DNA of 53,153 bases from an uncultured Oscillibacter sp. (GTDB lineage Bacteria; Bacillota; Clostridia; Oscillospirales; Oscillospiraceae), in assembly GCA_910589315.1 (NCBI GenBank), contig CAJUTB010000019.1, positions 1 to 53,153 on the forward strand. Reading direction: 5' to 3'. Each line of letters opens with the position of its first letter. Position 1 is the first letter of the stretch. Both the position numbers and the translations under genes were made by a program. This document shows, piece by piece, positions 1-8,229 of the stretch. Below the pieces are notes generated by a model that worked only from the letters and a program-made list of their open reading frames with translations, was not told the DNA's origin and made no database searches.

Positions 1-20
1 CTGCCGCTGCATGGGTGCTT

Positions 21-46
21 GTAGGGGCGGGTCTCTGTGCCCGCCC
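21..46. repeat. GTAG-headed REP-like palindrome
   Basis: GTAG (21-24) is followed by GGGCGGG, an 8-base loop and CCCGCCC. Short GC-rich palindromes headed by GTAG are the known form of REP elements mobilised by RAYT transposases. No RAYT gene is in the window, so the link is inferred from form only. It lies upstream of the csaB fusion gene and has no coding role that I can see. Confidence 0.5.
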
Positions 47-234
47 GTTTCATTCAAGGCCCTAGCTGCCAAAAACACAGAAATGAACCATTCCATTTCA
101 ACCACCGGCAGCAGCGGCAGCGGAAAGAGAAGCAGATCAAATCAGTGATGGACTTCTCGTTTAAGTTCCACCAAGCGGGAGGTTTCCACCAATCTTACCA
201 GCGTCTTTTTCTCTTTTGGACCGTCCACGGCCCG

Positions 235-268
235 TTTTCTCTTTTTCTTTGCCAAGAAAAAGAGAAAA
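235..268. repeat. 15-bp perfect inverted repeat upstream of csaB
   Basis: The arms TTTTCTCTTTTTCTT and AAGAAAAAGAGAAAA are separated by TGCC. The pyrimidine-rich/purine-rich design matches the palindromes at 2564-2595 and 51287-51316. It could act as a terminator for a gene entering from the left or be a dispersed repeat. The rest of 47-354 shows no convincing gene: one frame is open but starts at a weak GTG without a ribosome binding site. Confidence 0.6.
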
Positions 269-354
269 TGGGGGGTGGAAATGGACCAGCCGCCAGTAAG
301 CGGCTAGCTACCGTACCGCGGCGCAAGCCGCGACAGAAACGAGGATTTAATGTA

Positions 355-2610
355 ATGAAAGTAATCCATTTAATCAGCGGAGGCGACTCTGGCGGAGCCA
401 AAACCCATGTGTTGAGTTTGCTGCAAAATTTGAATAAATCCATTGTGGCGCAGTTGGTTTGCTTCCGGGATGGGCCCTTCGCCCAAGAAGCAAGAAGCAT
501 GAATATCCCTACGGAAATTATGGAGGGAAATCATGTGTTCCGAATTCGCTGGAGACTCGTCCGCTATATCCGTGACGGCGGTTACGAAATTATCCATTGC
601 CATGGCGCACGCGCCAATATGATCGGCGCACTCCTGCGCGGCCCTACGGGCCTTCCCGTTGTCACAACTATCCACAGCGACTACAAAATTGATTATATGG
701 GCCGTTTCTTCGGCCGCCTGACCTTTGGTTCCATCAATGCCTGGGCCTTGCGCCGCCTGGATTTCCGCATTGGCGTCTCTGACGCCATGGTTGATCTCCT
801 GATCTCCCGCGGATTTCCGCCCGACCGCTTCTTCGCCATCTATAACGGCATCGATTTTACGCCGCCCCCGCCCCAGAAAGACCGTTTGGAATACCTGCGC
901 TCCCTGGGCGCGGAAGTGGACGCGGATTCGGTCGTAGTCGGCATTGCCGCCCGCCTCAACCCCGTCAAGGATATGTCCACCCTGATCCGCGGCTTCGCCG
1001 CCGGATTCCGGGAATGTCCGCGTCTGCGTCTGGTTATTGCGGGAGAGGGCGAGGAGCGCGAAAAACTGACCGCGCTCGCAAAGGAACTGGGCGTGGAAAA
1101 AGAGGTCACGTTTGCCGGTTGGATCAGCGGCGGCATGGACCCTTTCTATAATGCCTTGGACATCAATGCCCTTACCAGCCTTTCCGAAACGTTTCCCTAT
1201 GCCCTCACCGAAGGCGCACGGTTCCACCTGGCTACGGTTGCCACCGCCGTTGGCGGCATTCCCTACCTTATTGATCAGGAGGTCAACGGCTTCCTCATCC
1301 AGCCCGGCGACTGGGAAGCCCTGGGAAAACACCTGGCGGTCCTTGGCAGTAACGACGCGCTTCGCCGGGACATGGGCGAGCGGCTCTATGAGAAAGCCTC
1401 CGCTCAGTTTTCCATCCAGCGGACCGTTGACACCCAGCTTGCCATCTATAAAGACATCATTCGCCGTCACAACCGTCCCAAAACGAAACGCGACGGCGTT
1501 GTGATCTGCGGAGCCTATGGCCGGGGCAACGCCGGAGATGACGCGATTTTGGAAGCCATTTTGCAGGAGATGCGGGACGTGGACCCGGATATGTCGGTGT
1601 TGGTGCTTTCCAAGGACCCGAAAAGTACGCGCCTGACCTATCGGGTTCCCGCCGTCAGCCGTACAGATTTTTGGGCATGGTTCCGGGCGATGCGCCGTTC
1701 CAGGCTGTATATCAACGGCGGCGGAAGCCTGATTCAAGATGTTACCTCCCGCCGTTCGCTGTGGTTTTATCTAATGAACATTTGGGCCGCGAAGCGGGCG
1801 GGCTGCAAGGTTCAGATGTACGGCTGCGGGATTGGACCCGTCACCCGCGAGAACCACCGCAAGTTAGCGGCTGCCGTGTTGAATCGAAGCGTGGATGTGA
1901 TTACTCTCCGGGAGCCGGATTCTCTGGAAGAACTGCATTCCATGGGCATTACAAAGCCGGAAATTCTTCTGACGGCGGACCCGGCCCTTACGCTTCGCCG
2001 CGCCAGCGGCGACGAGACGGACAGCGTGCTGTTAAGCGCGGGCATCCCGCCCCAGGGGAATTATATTTGTTTCGCGCTTCGCCTCTGGGACGGTTTTCAG
2101 GAGAAAGCGGCTCTGTTCGGCAAAGCGGCCCGCTACGCTTACGAGACCTACAAGCTGACGCCGGTATTTGTGTCCATTGAGCGGCGTCTGGACCCAGCGG
2201 CAGGCCGTCTGGCGGCCCAGAACCTGGAAGATGTTCCCTACTATTTTCTGGACGACGCAGGCCGTGCCGGTACGATCATCGGCGCGCTTTCCCGCATGAA
2301 GATTGTGGTTTCGATGCGCCTGCACGCTTTGATTTTCGCCGCCGGGCAGGGGATTCCTCTGGCGGGCGTCGTGTATGACCCGAAGGTATCGGCGTTTCTG
2401 CGTTACATTGGACAGGAAAATTTTACGGACTTGGACGCGCTCACGGAAGAAAATTTGAAGGCGATGATTGACCTTGCCGCGGCGCAGGCGGACAACCCCG
2501 ACGCCCAGGCCGCCGCTGTCGAACGCCTCCAGCAGATGGAACGCCGCAACGCCGACACCGCACGGTTACTTTTTTCTCGAGAGAAAAAAGTAACCAAAAA
2601 AGAGCTTTAA
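355..2610 (+). CDS. csaB: GT4 glycosyltransferase fused to polysaccharide pyruvyl transferase CsaB
   Basis: This 751-residue protein has two enzyme halves. Residues 1 to about 375 are a GT-B, GT4-type glycosyltransferase: a glycine-rich GGDSGGAKTH near the N-terminus, ARLNPVKD near 200 and the ESE/E-x7-E type SETFPYALTEG near 277. Residues from about 380 are a CsaB-type pyruvyl transferase with GRGNAGDD near 387, NGGGSLIQD near 455 and SMRLHALIFA near 653. CsaB ketal-pyruvylates the secondary cell wall polymer that SLH domains bind, and two SLH proteins are encoded in this window. The GT half may act on the same polymer (inference). The start at 355 is chosen because GAGG lies at 341-344 and family homology begins there; the frame is open upstream to 37. 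The last 14 or so residues are encoded by a DNA palindrome (2564-2595) and look like a late addition. CsaB is usually a separate protein of roughly 350 residues, so the fusion is notable. Confidence 0.9.
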   Translation: MKVIHLISGGDSGGAKTHVLSLLQNLNKSIVAQLVCFRDGPFAQEARSMNIPTEIMEGNHVFRIRWRLVRYIRDGGYEIIHCHGARANMIGALLRGPTGLPVVTTIHSDYKIDYMGRFFGRLTFGSINAWALRRLDFRIGVSDAMVDLLISRGFPPDRFFAIYNGIDFTPPPPQKDRLEYLRSLGAEVDADSVVVGIAARLNPVKDMSTLIRGFAAGFRECPRLRLVIAGEGEEREKLTALAKELGVEKEVTFAGWISGGMDPFYNALDINALTSLSETFPYALTEGARFHLATVATAVGGIPYLIDQEVNGFLIQPGDWEALGKHLAVLGSNDALRRDMGERLYEKASAQFSIQRTVDTQLAIYKDIIRRHNRPKTKRDGVVICGAYGRGNAGDDAILEAILQEMRDVDPDMSVLVLSKDPKSTRLTYRVPAVSRTDFWAWFRAMRRSRLYINGGGSLIQDVTSRRSLWFYLMNIWAAKRAGCKVQMYGCGIGPVTRENHRKLAAAVLNRSVDVITLREPDSLEELHSMGITKPEILLTADPALTLRRASGDETDSVLLSAGIPPQGNYICFALRLWDGFQEKAALFGKAARYAYETYKLTPVFVSIERRLDPAAGRLAAQNLEDVPYYFLDDAGRAGTIIGALSRMKIVVSMRLHALIFAAGQGIPLAGVVYDPKVSAFLRYIGQENFTDLDALTEENLKAMIDLAAAQADNPDAQAAAVERLQQMERRNADTARLLFSREKKVTKKEL
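2564..2595. repeat. 15-bp perfect palindrome inside the csaB 3' end
   Basis: The arms GGTTACTTTTTTCTC (2564-2578) and GAGAAAAAAGTAACC (2581-2595) are separated by GA. The core GTTACTTTTTTCT...AGAAAAAAGTAAC recurs at 51287-51316. Here it is translated as the C-terminal tail LLFSREKKVTKKEL of the CsaB fusion. It may also serve as a transcription terminator. Confidence 0.8.
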
Positions 2611-2648
2611 CACGCCGCGGCATTGGGCGCGCAAACCGGCTGGTACGT

Positions 2649-2819
2649 CTAACGGCACAGTTCCCGCTGCGCCGCGATGGTTTCCAGCGTATCGCCCAGC
2701 TGAACCAGGACTGCCGCAATCAATCCCAGCTGCTCCTCGTTCACCTGTGCGGCAATGGCCGTGGCCAGTGTGCTGACGGCGGTGGTCAACGCCAGCGGGT
2801 CGCAGTTTGGACTTCTCAT
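2649..2819 (-). CDS. small conserved helical protein, DUF6774-like
   Basis: A 56-residue protein beginning MRSPNCDPLALTTAV and containing the hydrophobic segment LGLIAAVLVQLGDTLETI. The cysteine near the N-terminus, alanine-rich helix and QLGDTL stretch resemble the small DUF6774 family found across Clostridia (recognised from memory, function unknown). The start at 2819 is preferred to the ATG at 2840: the former has GGTGAT just upstream, complementary to the 16S rRNA 3' end, while the latter lies against the terminator hairpin at 2845-2873. It faces csaB tail to tail and is downstream of the SLH gene. Confidence 0.65.
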   Translation of the reverse strand: MRSPNCDPLALTTAVSTLATAIAAQVNEEQLGLIAAVLVQLGDTLETIAAQRELCR

Positions 2820-2844
2820 ATAATCACCCAGGAAAAGCATATGA

Positions 2845-2873
2845 AAAATCGAGGGCGTTCAGCCCTCGATTTT
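2845..2873 (-). terminator. terminator of the SLH surface-protein gene
   Basis: The stem AAAATCGAGGGC / GCCCTCGATTTT has a 5-base loop and, on the minus strand, runs into TTTTTC. It lies 22 bases beyond the stop codon of the SLH gene. Confidence 0.75.
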
Positions 2874-2894
2874 CATACTTTTTTCGGGACAACC

Positions 2895-5800
2895 TCACAT
2901 AATCTGCCGGTAGTACCGGTAAAGAATCACGGCAAATTGTGCGCGGGTTATGGTTCCGCTGGGGTTCAGACGCTTATCCGCCGTACCGCTGATGATTCCG
3001 TTGGTAATCGCCCAGGTCATGGCGTTCCGGGCCGCGTTGGGTACGGTTTTGCTGTCCACGTAACCGGCCAGGGAGCCATGGGAAGCCGTTGAGCGTCCCA
3101 GCAGGGCCGTGCAGCGGTACAACGCGATTACCATCTGTTGGCGCGTCACCGATACGTTGGGGTTTGCCCCCTCTGCAACGGCATTTTGAATCGCCCACTG
3201 TCTCGCCTCGGCCATGCTCGCCGGGTGATTTCCTGTCACGCGGGCGAGTACCAGCCACATTTGCTGGTTTGTAATTCTGCCGTCGGGTACGAACGCGCCG
3301 GCGTTGGTGCCGCCCATGAAGCCGCTTTGATAGGCCCAGGCGATTTCACCCGACGCCCAGTGGTTCGAGGGAACATCGTAGTAAATCTGTCCGGCGGCCG
3401 CCGCGTGGGGCGTGGGCCGGTTCACCGGAATTCCAGAGCCGGAGTTGCTGGAGCTGTTATTTCCCTGGGAGGAAGATGAGCTGGCTCCAGAGCCGGAACC
3501 GGTGGGGGAGGAGCTGTATGCCTTGGAGAATTCCGCATATACGGTCACGCGCATACTGGGCATTTTGAAGGTATAGCGGTTTTCGCCGTCATAAGTAAGG
3601 TTGACCGGATTGCCGTCGGCGTCCCGGACAGAAACGGTATTCAGCTCATACCCGGCGTTGGCGTAAGCGGTCAGCGTGACGCTTTCGCCCGCCTTCGCGC
3701 TGGATACGCTGCGGACGACGGACCCGTTGGAAATGCTGCTCAGCCGGACGCTGTAAAGGGTGTCGGGGTCGTCCTCATCGTCCGTATCGGGGCCGCTGGG
3801 GTCGTCGGGGTCCACCAGCTCGCCGTCAGAATTCAGTTTTTGGACATAGCCGCAGCCTTCCCGTTTGCAGGTGCGCTGCTTACCGCCGTCAGAAGTGGGG
3901 GTCCACTCGTCGGGGTATTCGTGGCCCAGGGCGGGAATGGGGAATGAAAATTCCGTTTTTACGTCGCAGCGTTTGCAGGTGGAGGTATAGGTTTCCTCAC
4001 CCTCCTCGGTGCAGGTGGGGGCCTTGGTTTCCACACGGCTGGATTCGTCCAGATCGCCCGGATCATGCCCCAGGGCGGGGAGGACTTCTTCAATATAATA
4101 GTCCTTGCCGCAGGTCTCGCATTGGGCCGTATAAGCCTTCAGCCCAGATTCCGTACACGTGGGGTCTTTGGACTTCTCCTCGTCTTTTTTTTCACTGTCC
4201 GCTAAGGGTTTGTGAGGCGTTGAAGGTGTAGTGATTGTTTCCGGTTCCAGCTTATGGCCGCAGATGGTACAAACCTTTTGAACGACCTTAATGCCGTCGA
4301 CTCCGCAGGAAGCCTCGCTTTCAGTAATTACCTTTTCTTCATAGCTGTGAGAACCCTTTGGCAGTTCAACAGTGTCGGTGCATCCTTCCTGATTGCAAAC
4401 GGTGCAAGTAAATTCGATATCTACTTCACCGCCAGCTTCGCACGAATAATCTGGTGTTGTTACCTTGAATTCTGTCCCGTGTGTATGCGGGACTGTGGGA
4501 ACCGTTTCGACGTCATGGTCGCACTTTGTAACGTCTTCGGTTGGTGGAGTGCCTGTGTCTGCGCGGGTAGTGGGCTTGTTCGCCTCCTCCCACGCTTTGA
4601 CATGTGCCGCAATATGTGCATTTGTCAGTGTTTCCACAGCCTCACAGTCGGTAGTAGCACAACCGTGGAGCAAGATTTTCAGTCCTACTTCCGAACAGGT
4701 AGGGGCCTTGATTTGCTGCCAGCTTTCATCTTTGTCGGCATCCAGTTCCTCTGTAAATGTGTGGGCGATGGTAGGGATTGGGGCTGTAACACAATTTTCC
4801 CCGTTTCCACTCTTTATGTCAGCTTCATTTATGGTTTCCACAGTACAGCCATCACGGCTACACATAGAAGGGAATCCTTTAAGCCCCTCTGCTATACAGG
4901 TTGGCGGGGTTATCTCAATTCCCTCTGGGTCTTTCCCATCGGCATCCTTCTTGATGGCCCAGTCATGTCCAAGCATGTCCGTAACAGTGTCAACCAACTC
5001 ATGATCACAACGACTGCATTTTCCTGCGCCTGTGTGTCCTTCGGTTGTACAGGTTGCTTCTCCTGGAGGCGTCGTATATATAATGTCATGACCCAACGCG
5101 GGGATACTGTTCGCGCTGTCCAATTTCCAGCCATTAAACGAACAAGGAACATTATTATCATCACGGCTGTCACAGGAAGAAGTAATCGTCACAGCCGCAG
5201 GATTTTCGCAGCTGGGAGTATCCACTGTGAAAGTCAAAGAAGTATCTTTATGAATCTTTCTTATATCTTTGCCATCTGTACCTTTGCAAAGAAGATCTTT
5301 CGCAGTGTCAGTAATCGTTCCGCCAATGTGAATTGCGGTCAAAGCAGTGGCTCCAGTGAAAAATTTAGTTCCAACAACAGTCGAACCATCATAAGATCCA
5401 CCCAAATAGACGCGAGCCAAAACGCCGCAGTTGGCAAATATTTCTGAATTCAGTTTTGTAGGGCCTTTTTCAATGATTGCGCTTTCTAACGCTCTGCATC
5501 CCGAAAATGCTTTTGCACCCAGTTCTCCTACATTTTTACCATAGAAACTTTTCAAAAGAATACAAGATTCAAATGCGTTTTCTTCAATTTTCACAGGGGT
5601 AGAGCCTTCCAAAGTAAATACGGAGGTAAGTCTTTTGCAGTTTGCAAAAGCGTTTTTCCCAATTTGGGTTACAGTGCCAGGGATAACAATGCTGGACACA
5701 TCTTTACCCATAAATGCTTCTGCTTGAATCGCGACAACAGGAAAACTTTCAATTTTATCTGGGATATTGATAGTCTTCGTCCCTGTATTGTCATAGCTGG

Positions 5801-5963
5801 CAACAGTCCATGCGTTTCTTGCATCATCAAACGAGTAATGAACCCCGTTGATTTCCTTTTCTGTTACGGAAGGGTCTGGGTTCGCCGCCAGTGCCGCGGT
5901 GGGCAGCAGGGTACAGGCCAGCGCGACGGCCAGCAGCATTGCCAGGATTCTGCGTTTCATCAT
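2895..5963 (-). CDS. secreted SLH surface protein with BspA-type LRRs and cysteine-rich repeats
   Basis: A 1022-residue secreted protein. A signal peptide (MMKRRILAMLLAVALA..., Ala-x-Ala cleavage near residue 27) is followed by a BspA/LRR_5-like leucine-rich region to about 230. A long series of repeats built on (A)PTCTEEG...C-x2-C...LGH follows, up to about 710. Then come an InlB-type beta repeat (about 720-800), a Ser/Gly linker and three SLH motifs (about 861-1022: YYDVPSNHWASG, then PNVSVTRQQMVIALYR, then TITRAQFAVILYRYYR). The SLH domains should hold it on a pyruvylated wall polymer, consistent with csaB next door; the LRR and repeats would face outward. The start is at 5963 because GGAGG lies 5 bases upstream (8 bases from the second ATG at 5960). 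The ligand is unknown; adhesion is an inference. Confidence 0.9.
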   Translation of the reverse strand: MMKRRILAMLLAVALACTLLPTAALAANPDPSVTEKEINGVHYSFDDARNAWTVASYDNTGTKTINIPDKIESFPVVAIQAEAFMGKDVSSIVIPGTVTQIGKNAFANCKRLTSVFTLEGSTPVKIEENAFESCILLKSFYGKNVGELGAKAFSGCRALESAIIEKGPTKLNSEIFANCGVLARVYLGGSYDGSTVVGTKFFTGATALTAIHIGGTITDTAKDLLCKGTDGKDIRKIHKDTSLTFTVDTPSCENPAAVTITSSCDSRDDNNVPCSFNGWKLDSANSIPALGHDIIYTTPPGEATCTTEGHTGAGKCSRCDHELVDTVTDMLGHDWAIKKDADGKDPEGIEITPPTCIAEGLKGFPSMCSRDGCTVETINEADIKSGNGENCVTAPIPTIAHTFTEELDADKDESWQQIKAPTCSEVGLKILLHGCATTDCEAVETLTNAHIAAHVKAWEEANKPTTRADTGTPPTEDVTKCDHDVETVPTVPHTHGTEFKVTTPDYSCEAGGEVDIEFTCTVCNQEGCTDTVELPKGSHSYEEKVITESEASCGVDGIKVVQKVCTICGHKLEPETITTPSTPHKPLADSEKKDEEKSKDPTCTESGLKAYTAQCETCGKDYYIEEVLPALGHDPGDLDESSRVETKAPTCTEEGEETYTSTCKRCDVKTEFSFPIPALGHEYPDEWTPTSDGGKQRTCKREGCGYVQKLNSDGELVDPDDPSGPDTDDEDDPDTLYSVRLSSISNGSVVRSVSSAKAGESVTLTAYANAGYELNTVSVRDADGNPVNLTYDGENRYTFKMPSMRVTVYAEFSKAYSSSPTGSGSGASSSSSQGNNSSSNSGSGIPVNRPTPHAAAAGQIYYDVPSNHWASGEIAWAYQSGFMGGTNAGAFVPDGRITNQQMWLVLARVTGNHPASMAEARQWAIQNAVAEGANPNVSVTRQQMVIALYRCTALLGRSTASHGSLAGYVDSKTVPNAARNAMTWAITNGIISGTADKRLNPSGTITRAQFAVILYRYYRQIM

Positions 5964-6018
5964 TGACTCCTCCATCTCTCACACGGGGCGCGGCCCCAGC
6001 TTCTTTTCCAGCCCTTCC

Positions 6019-6047
6019 ATCATACCACACCCGCCGTCCCTTTTCAA
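6019..6047 (-). promoter_or_regulatory. promoter of the SLH gene
   Basis: TTGAAA (6047-6042) and TATGAT (6024-6019) are separated by 17 bases, about 56 bases upstream of the SLH start. Confidence 0.65.
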
Positions 6048-6104
6048 TCCTGTTTTGCAATTTTTTGTCATGCTCTGTCCCTGCGGCGTCCTGCGGGCAC
6101 GCGG

Positions 6105-6133
6105 TTGCCCGCGGCAAATATTTATGGTAAAAT
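6105..6133 (+). promoter_or_regulatory. promoter of the 6197 gene
   Basis: TTGCCC (6105-6110) and TAAAAT (6128-6133) are separated by 17 bases, about 64 bases ahead of the start codon. It is divergent to the SLH promoter. Confidence 0.5.
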
Positions 6134-6196
6134 CAGCCAAAACACACCGGGCAGGCCCTGCAAACGGCCCGTCCGGCGAAAAGGAGGCGCAGGCGC

Positions 6197-6583
6197 ATGA
6201 ACCAGGAATCCATTCTCGCGGCCGTGGACGCGCTGAATGCGTACATTTGCGGGCGGAATATCTCTGATTTTCAAATTCAGACGCTGAAAAACGACACGCT
6301 TTGTCTGATTGGCAGTTTTGATTTATCCTATTATCACGATCTTGAACTTGTGATCACCGGCGTAAACCGCCTTTGCCTGTGTACCTATTTCTATGTGGAC
6401 CTGCAAAACCCCGCGCCGTTTTCCGTACAGTTTCCGCCCGGCGGCGGAGCGGTCCTCCGCTTTACGGACGAAAGCGACCGGAAAACGGAAGAAATCCACT
6501 TTGAGGGCCGTCTTTCGGTCCATACGAAGCACGTTGCCCATGAAAAAGGCCCTTCCTTTTTCATGGAAGGACCCGGCAAATAG
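6197..6583 (+). CDS. uncharacterised 128-residue protein
   Basis: I do not recognise a family. AAGGAGG at 6180-6186 is a strong ribosome binding site for this ATG. The protein (MNQESILAAVDALNAYI...) looks soluble and mixed alpha/beta with no signal peptide or membrane segment. It contains DLSYYHDLELVITGV and a string of hydrophobic strands, which might suggest an immunity-like or small ligand-binding fold, but this is a guess. The last 14 residues (HEKGPSFFMEGPGK) are encoded by a perfect inverted repeat at 6538-6566, as in csaB. It is a single-gene unit, convergent with the 6586-9003 operon with only 2 bases between stop codons. Confidence 0.75.
   Translation: MNQESILAAVDALNAYICGRNISDFQIQTLKNDTLCLIGSFDLSYYHDLELVITGVNRLCLCTYFYVDLQNPAPFSVQFPPGGGAVLRFTDESDRKTEEIHFEGRLSVHTKHVAHEKGPSFFMEGPGK
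6538..6566. repeat. 12-bp perfect inverted repeat at the 3' end of the 6197 gene
   Basis: CCATGAAAAAGG and CCTTTTTCATGG are separated by CCCTT. It overlaps the coding end and sits between convergent genes, so it may act as a terminator in either direction, though neither side has a U-tract after the stem. Confidence 0.6.
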
Positions 6584-6585
6584 CG

Positions 6586-7680
6586 TCAATCCAGGTCCCG
6601 GCGGTCCAGGGCCGCGAGGCCAAACCGCGCCGCCTGTGTAATCAGCTCCCGTTCCCGGTCCGTGGGGGCTTTCTGCCACTGCGCCCGCAGGTCCTGCAAA
6701 AACAGGCCCCGCAGAGAATTTTCACCGGCTCTGGCCCAAAGGTCCTCCGCAATGCGGGTCCGGTCCCGGATTTCCAGCGCGTAAAACCGGCCGGACAGCG
6801 CGGTTTCCAACGCCTTGCAATCCGCGCCCTGTTCGTCGGTTTCGCCGGTGAGCAGAATCCGGTATAAATCCTTGCCGGTGTCCGCCGGAAGCGCGGCTTC
6901 CACGGCCTCGCGGGGCGAACGGCCGGTCACGTCCACCTCTAAGACCTCATAACGCCGCTGGGCAAAGGGGACGAAGGTCATGGAAAGTTTGCCGCCCGGC
7001 CCGATGGTCCCCTGTCCGAATCCTTTTTCACCCAGCTCGTCAAAGCCACGGCCCTCCGGACAGCCTGGCCACACGCAGACCGTTTTTTCAGCGGAGACCG
7101 CGCCGGATTTGTGGATATGTCCCAGGGCCAGATACGCAAGGCCGCTGGACGCCAGGTCCTCCCGGCGAATGGGGTTGTAGCGGTCTTCCGAAGGCTCGAT
7201 CTCACCGTGAAGAATTCCAATGTGAATATGCCCGTCCTCCGGGGCGGCAAAGCCCGAAAGCAGACTCCGGGTCTGCTCCGGCCCGGTGAAGGCCGCGCCG
7301 TGAACCACCAGGTTCCAGTCCGGAATTTCTACGGCGGTCATGGCGTTTCGGGTAAAAATGTACACATTTTCCGGCCACTCAAACGCGGCCCAGGGCGACG
7401 CCGGACCATACCAGTCGTGGTTGCCCGGCGTGATGAACACCATTGCTTCCATCCGCGCCAGAGCCTCTGCCAGCTGCTCCACGGTCTCCCGGTAGGGGGA
7501 CGGGCTGTCGAACAGGTCCCCGGCCAGCAGAACGAGACGAATTTCGTGCTCGTTCACGTAGTCCGCCAGACGGAAGGGCAGTTCCCGGCTCTCCCGGCGG
7601 CGGGCGGCGGCCTGCTGGGGCGGCAGCGCGGCGAACGCGCTGTCAAGATGAAAGTCGGCGGCGTGAAGAAACGGAATCAT
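6586..7680 (-). CDS. SbcD/YhaO-type metallophosphoesterase (DNA repair exonuclease family)
   Basis: A 364-residue calcineurin-like phosphoesterase. The two-metal site motifs are in order: D-F-H at residues 9-11, GDLFD, GNHDW, a lone His in LHGE and GHIH in LALGHIHKSG. This order and the N-terminal MIPFLHAADFHLDS are those of SbcD/Mre11 nucleases and B. subtilis YhaO. An SbcC-type partner ATPase (YhaN in Bacillus) is not present here. The start is at 7680 (AAAGGAGG 6 bases upstream); an in-frame extension to 7776 overlaps the ybaK gene and has no family homology. It is last in a three-gene operon, 20 bases after the ybaK stop. DNA end processing is inferred from the family. Confidence 0.85.
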   Translation of the reverse strand: MIPFLHAADFHLDSAFAALPPQQAAARRRESRELPFRLADYVNEHEIRLVLLAGDLFDSPSPYRETVEQLAEALARMEAMVFITPGNHDWYGPASPWAAFEWPENVYIFTRNAMTAVEIPDWNLVVHGAAFTGPEQTRSLLSGFAAPEDGHIHIGILHGEIEPSEDRYNPIRREDLASSGLAYLALGHIHKSGAVSAEKTVCVWPGCPEGRGFDELGEKGFGQGTIGPGGKLSMTFVPFAQRRYEVLEVDVTGRSPREAVEAALPADTGKDLYRILLTGETDEQGADCKALETALSGRFYALEIRDRTRIAEDLWARAGENSLRGLFLQDLRAQWQKAPTDRERELITQAARFGLAALDRRDLD

Positions 7681-7700
7681 AACAGCCTCCTTTGGGATAT

Positions 7701-8180
7701 TCAGTTCTCCCGCCAGGCTTTGCAGAGGTCGACCCACTCCACGAAGTTGGAGGCGTACTGTTCCAGCTCCCCGCACGTAAGCTCAATCGCGCTGTGATCG
7801 TTTCCGGCGGCAGGGAAAACCGTCTCAAACCGGCGAAGGGAGACATCCAGGTAAACCTTTACATTCTCCGGCAGGGCAAAGGGGCACACGCCCCCTACGT
7901 CATGGCCAATGAGGCTGTGAGCCTCCTCAAAGGTGAGCATGGTGGCCTTTGTGTGAAACTGGGCCTTGTAACGGGGATTGTCAATTTTCGCGTCGCCGGC
8001 CATGACGATCAGGATGGGTTCGCCGTTTGCCTTGAAGCTCAGACTTTTGGCAATCCGCGCCCCGTCCACGCCAAGGGCCTGGGCCGCCAGCTCCACGGTG
8101 GCGGAGGATACGTCAAATTCCCGAATCCGGTCCGCCGCGCCCAGCGGCTCCAGATAGGCTCTTACTTTTTGAATGGACAT
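7701..8180 (-). CDS. ybaK: YbaK/EbsC-family aminoacyl-tRNA deacylase
   Basis: A 159-residue single-domain protein of the YbaK/ProX editing family, which hydrolyses mischarged tRNA such as Cys-tRNA(Pro) or Ala-tRNA(Pro). Visible family features are AKSLSFKANGEPILIVMAGD, where the lysine of AKSL is the typical catalytic-site residue, and the glycine-rich GHDVGGVCPFALP. The substrate (Cys, Ala or other) cannot be read from sequence alone. GAGG precedes the ATG at 8180 by 8 bases. It lies between the ymdB and sbcD-like genes in the same direction. Confidence 0.85.
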   Translation of the reverse strand: MSIQKVRAYLEPLGAADRIREFDVSSATVELAAQALGVDGARIAKSLSFKANGEPILIVMAGDAKIDNPRYKAQFHTKATMLTFEEAHSLIGHDVGGVCPFALPENVKVYLDVSLRRFETVFPAAGNDHSAIELTCGELEQYASNFVEWVDLCKAWREN

Positions 8181-8229
8181 GGTTCATTCCTCGTTTCTGT
8201 CTTATTGATGCGGCTTCCGCCGGATTTTG

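Noticed and set aside
370..1737. A 455-codon antisense frame within csaB
   Set aside because: No family resemblance and no ribosome binding site; csaB is clear on the other strand.
5041..5454. Possible plus-strand gene inside the SLH gene (long open frame from 4254)
   Set aside because: The minus strand encodes the conserved Cys-pair repeats; the plus frame has no start signal and no known motif.
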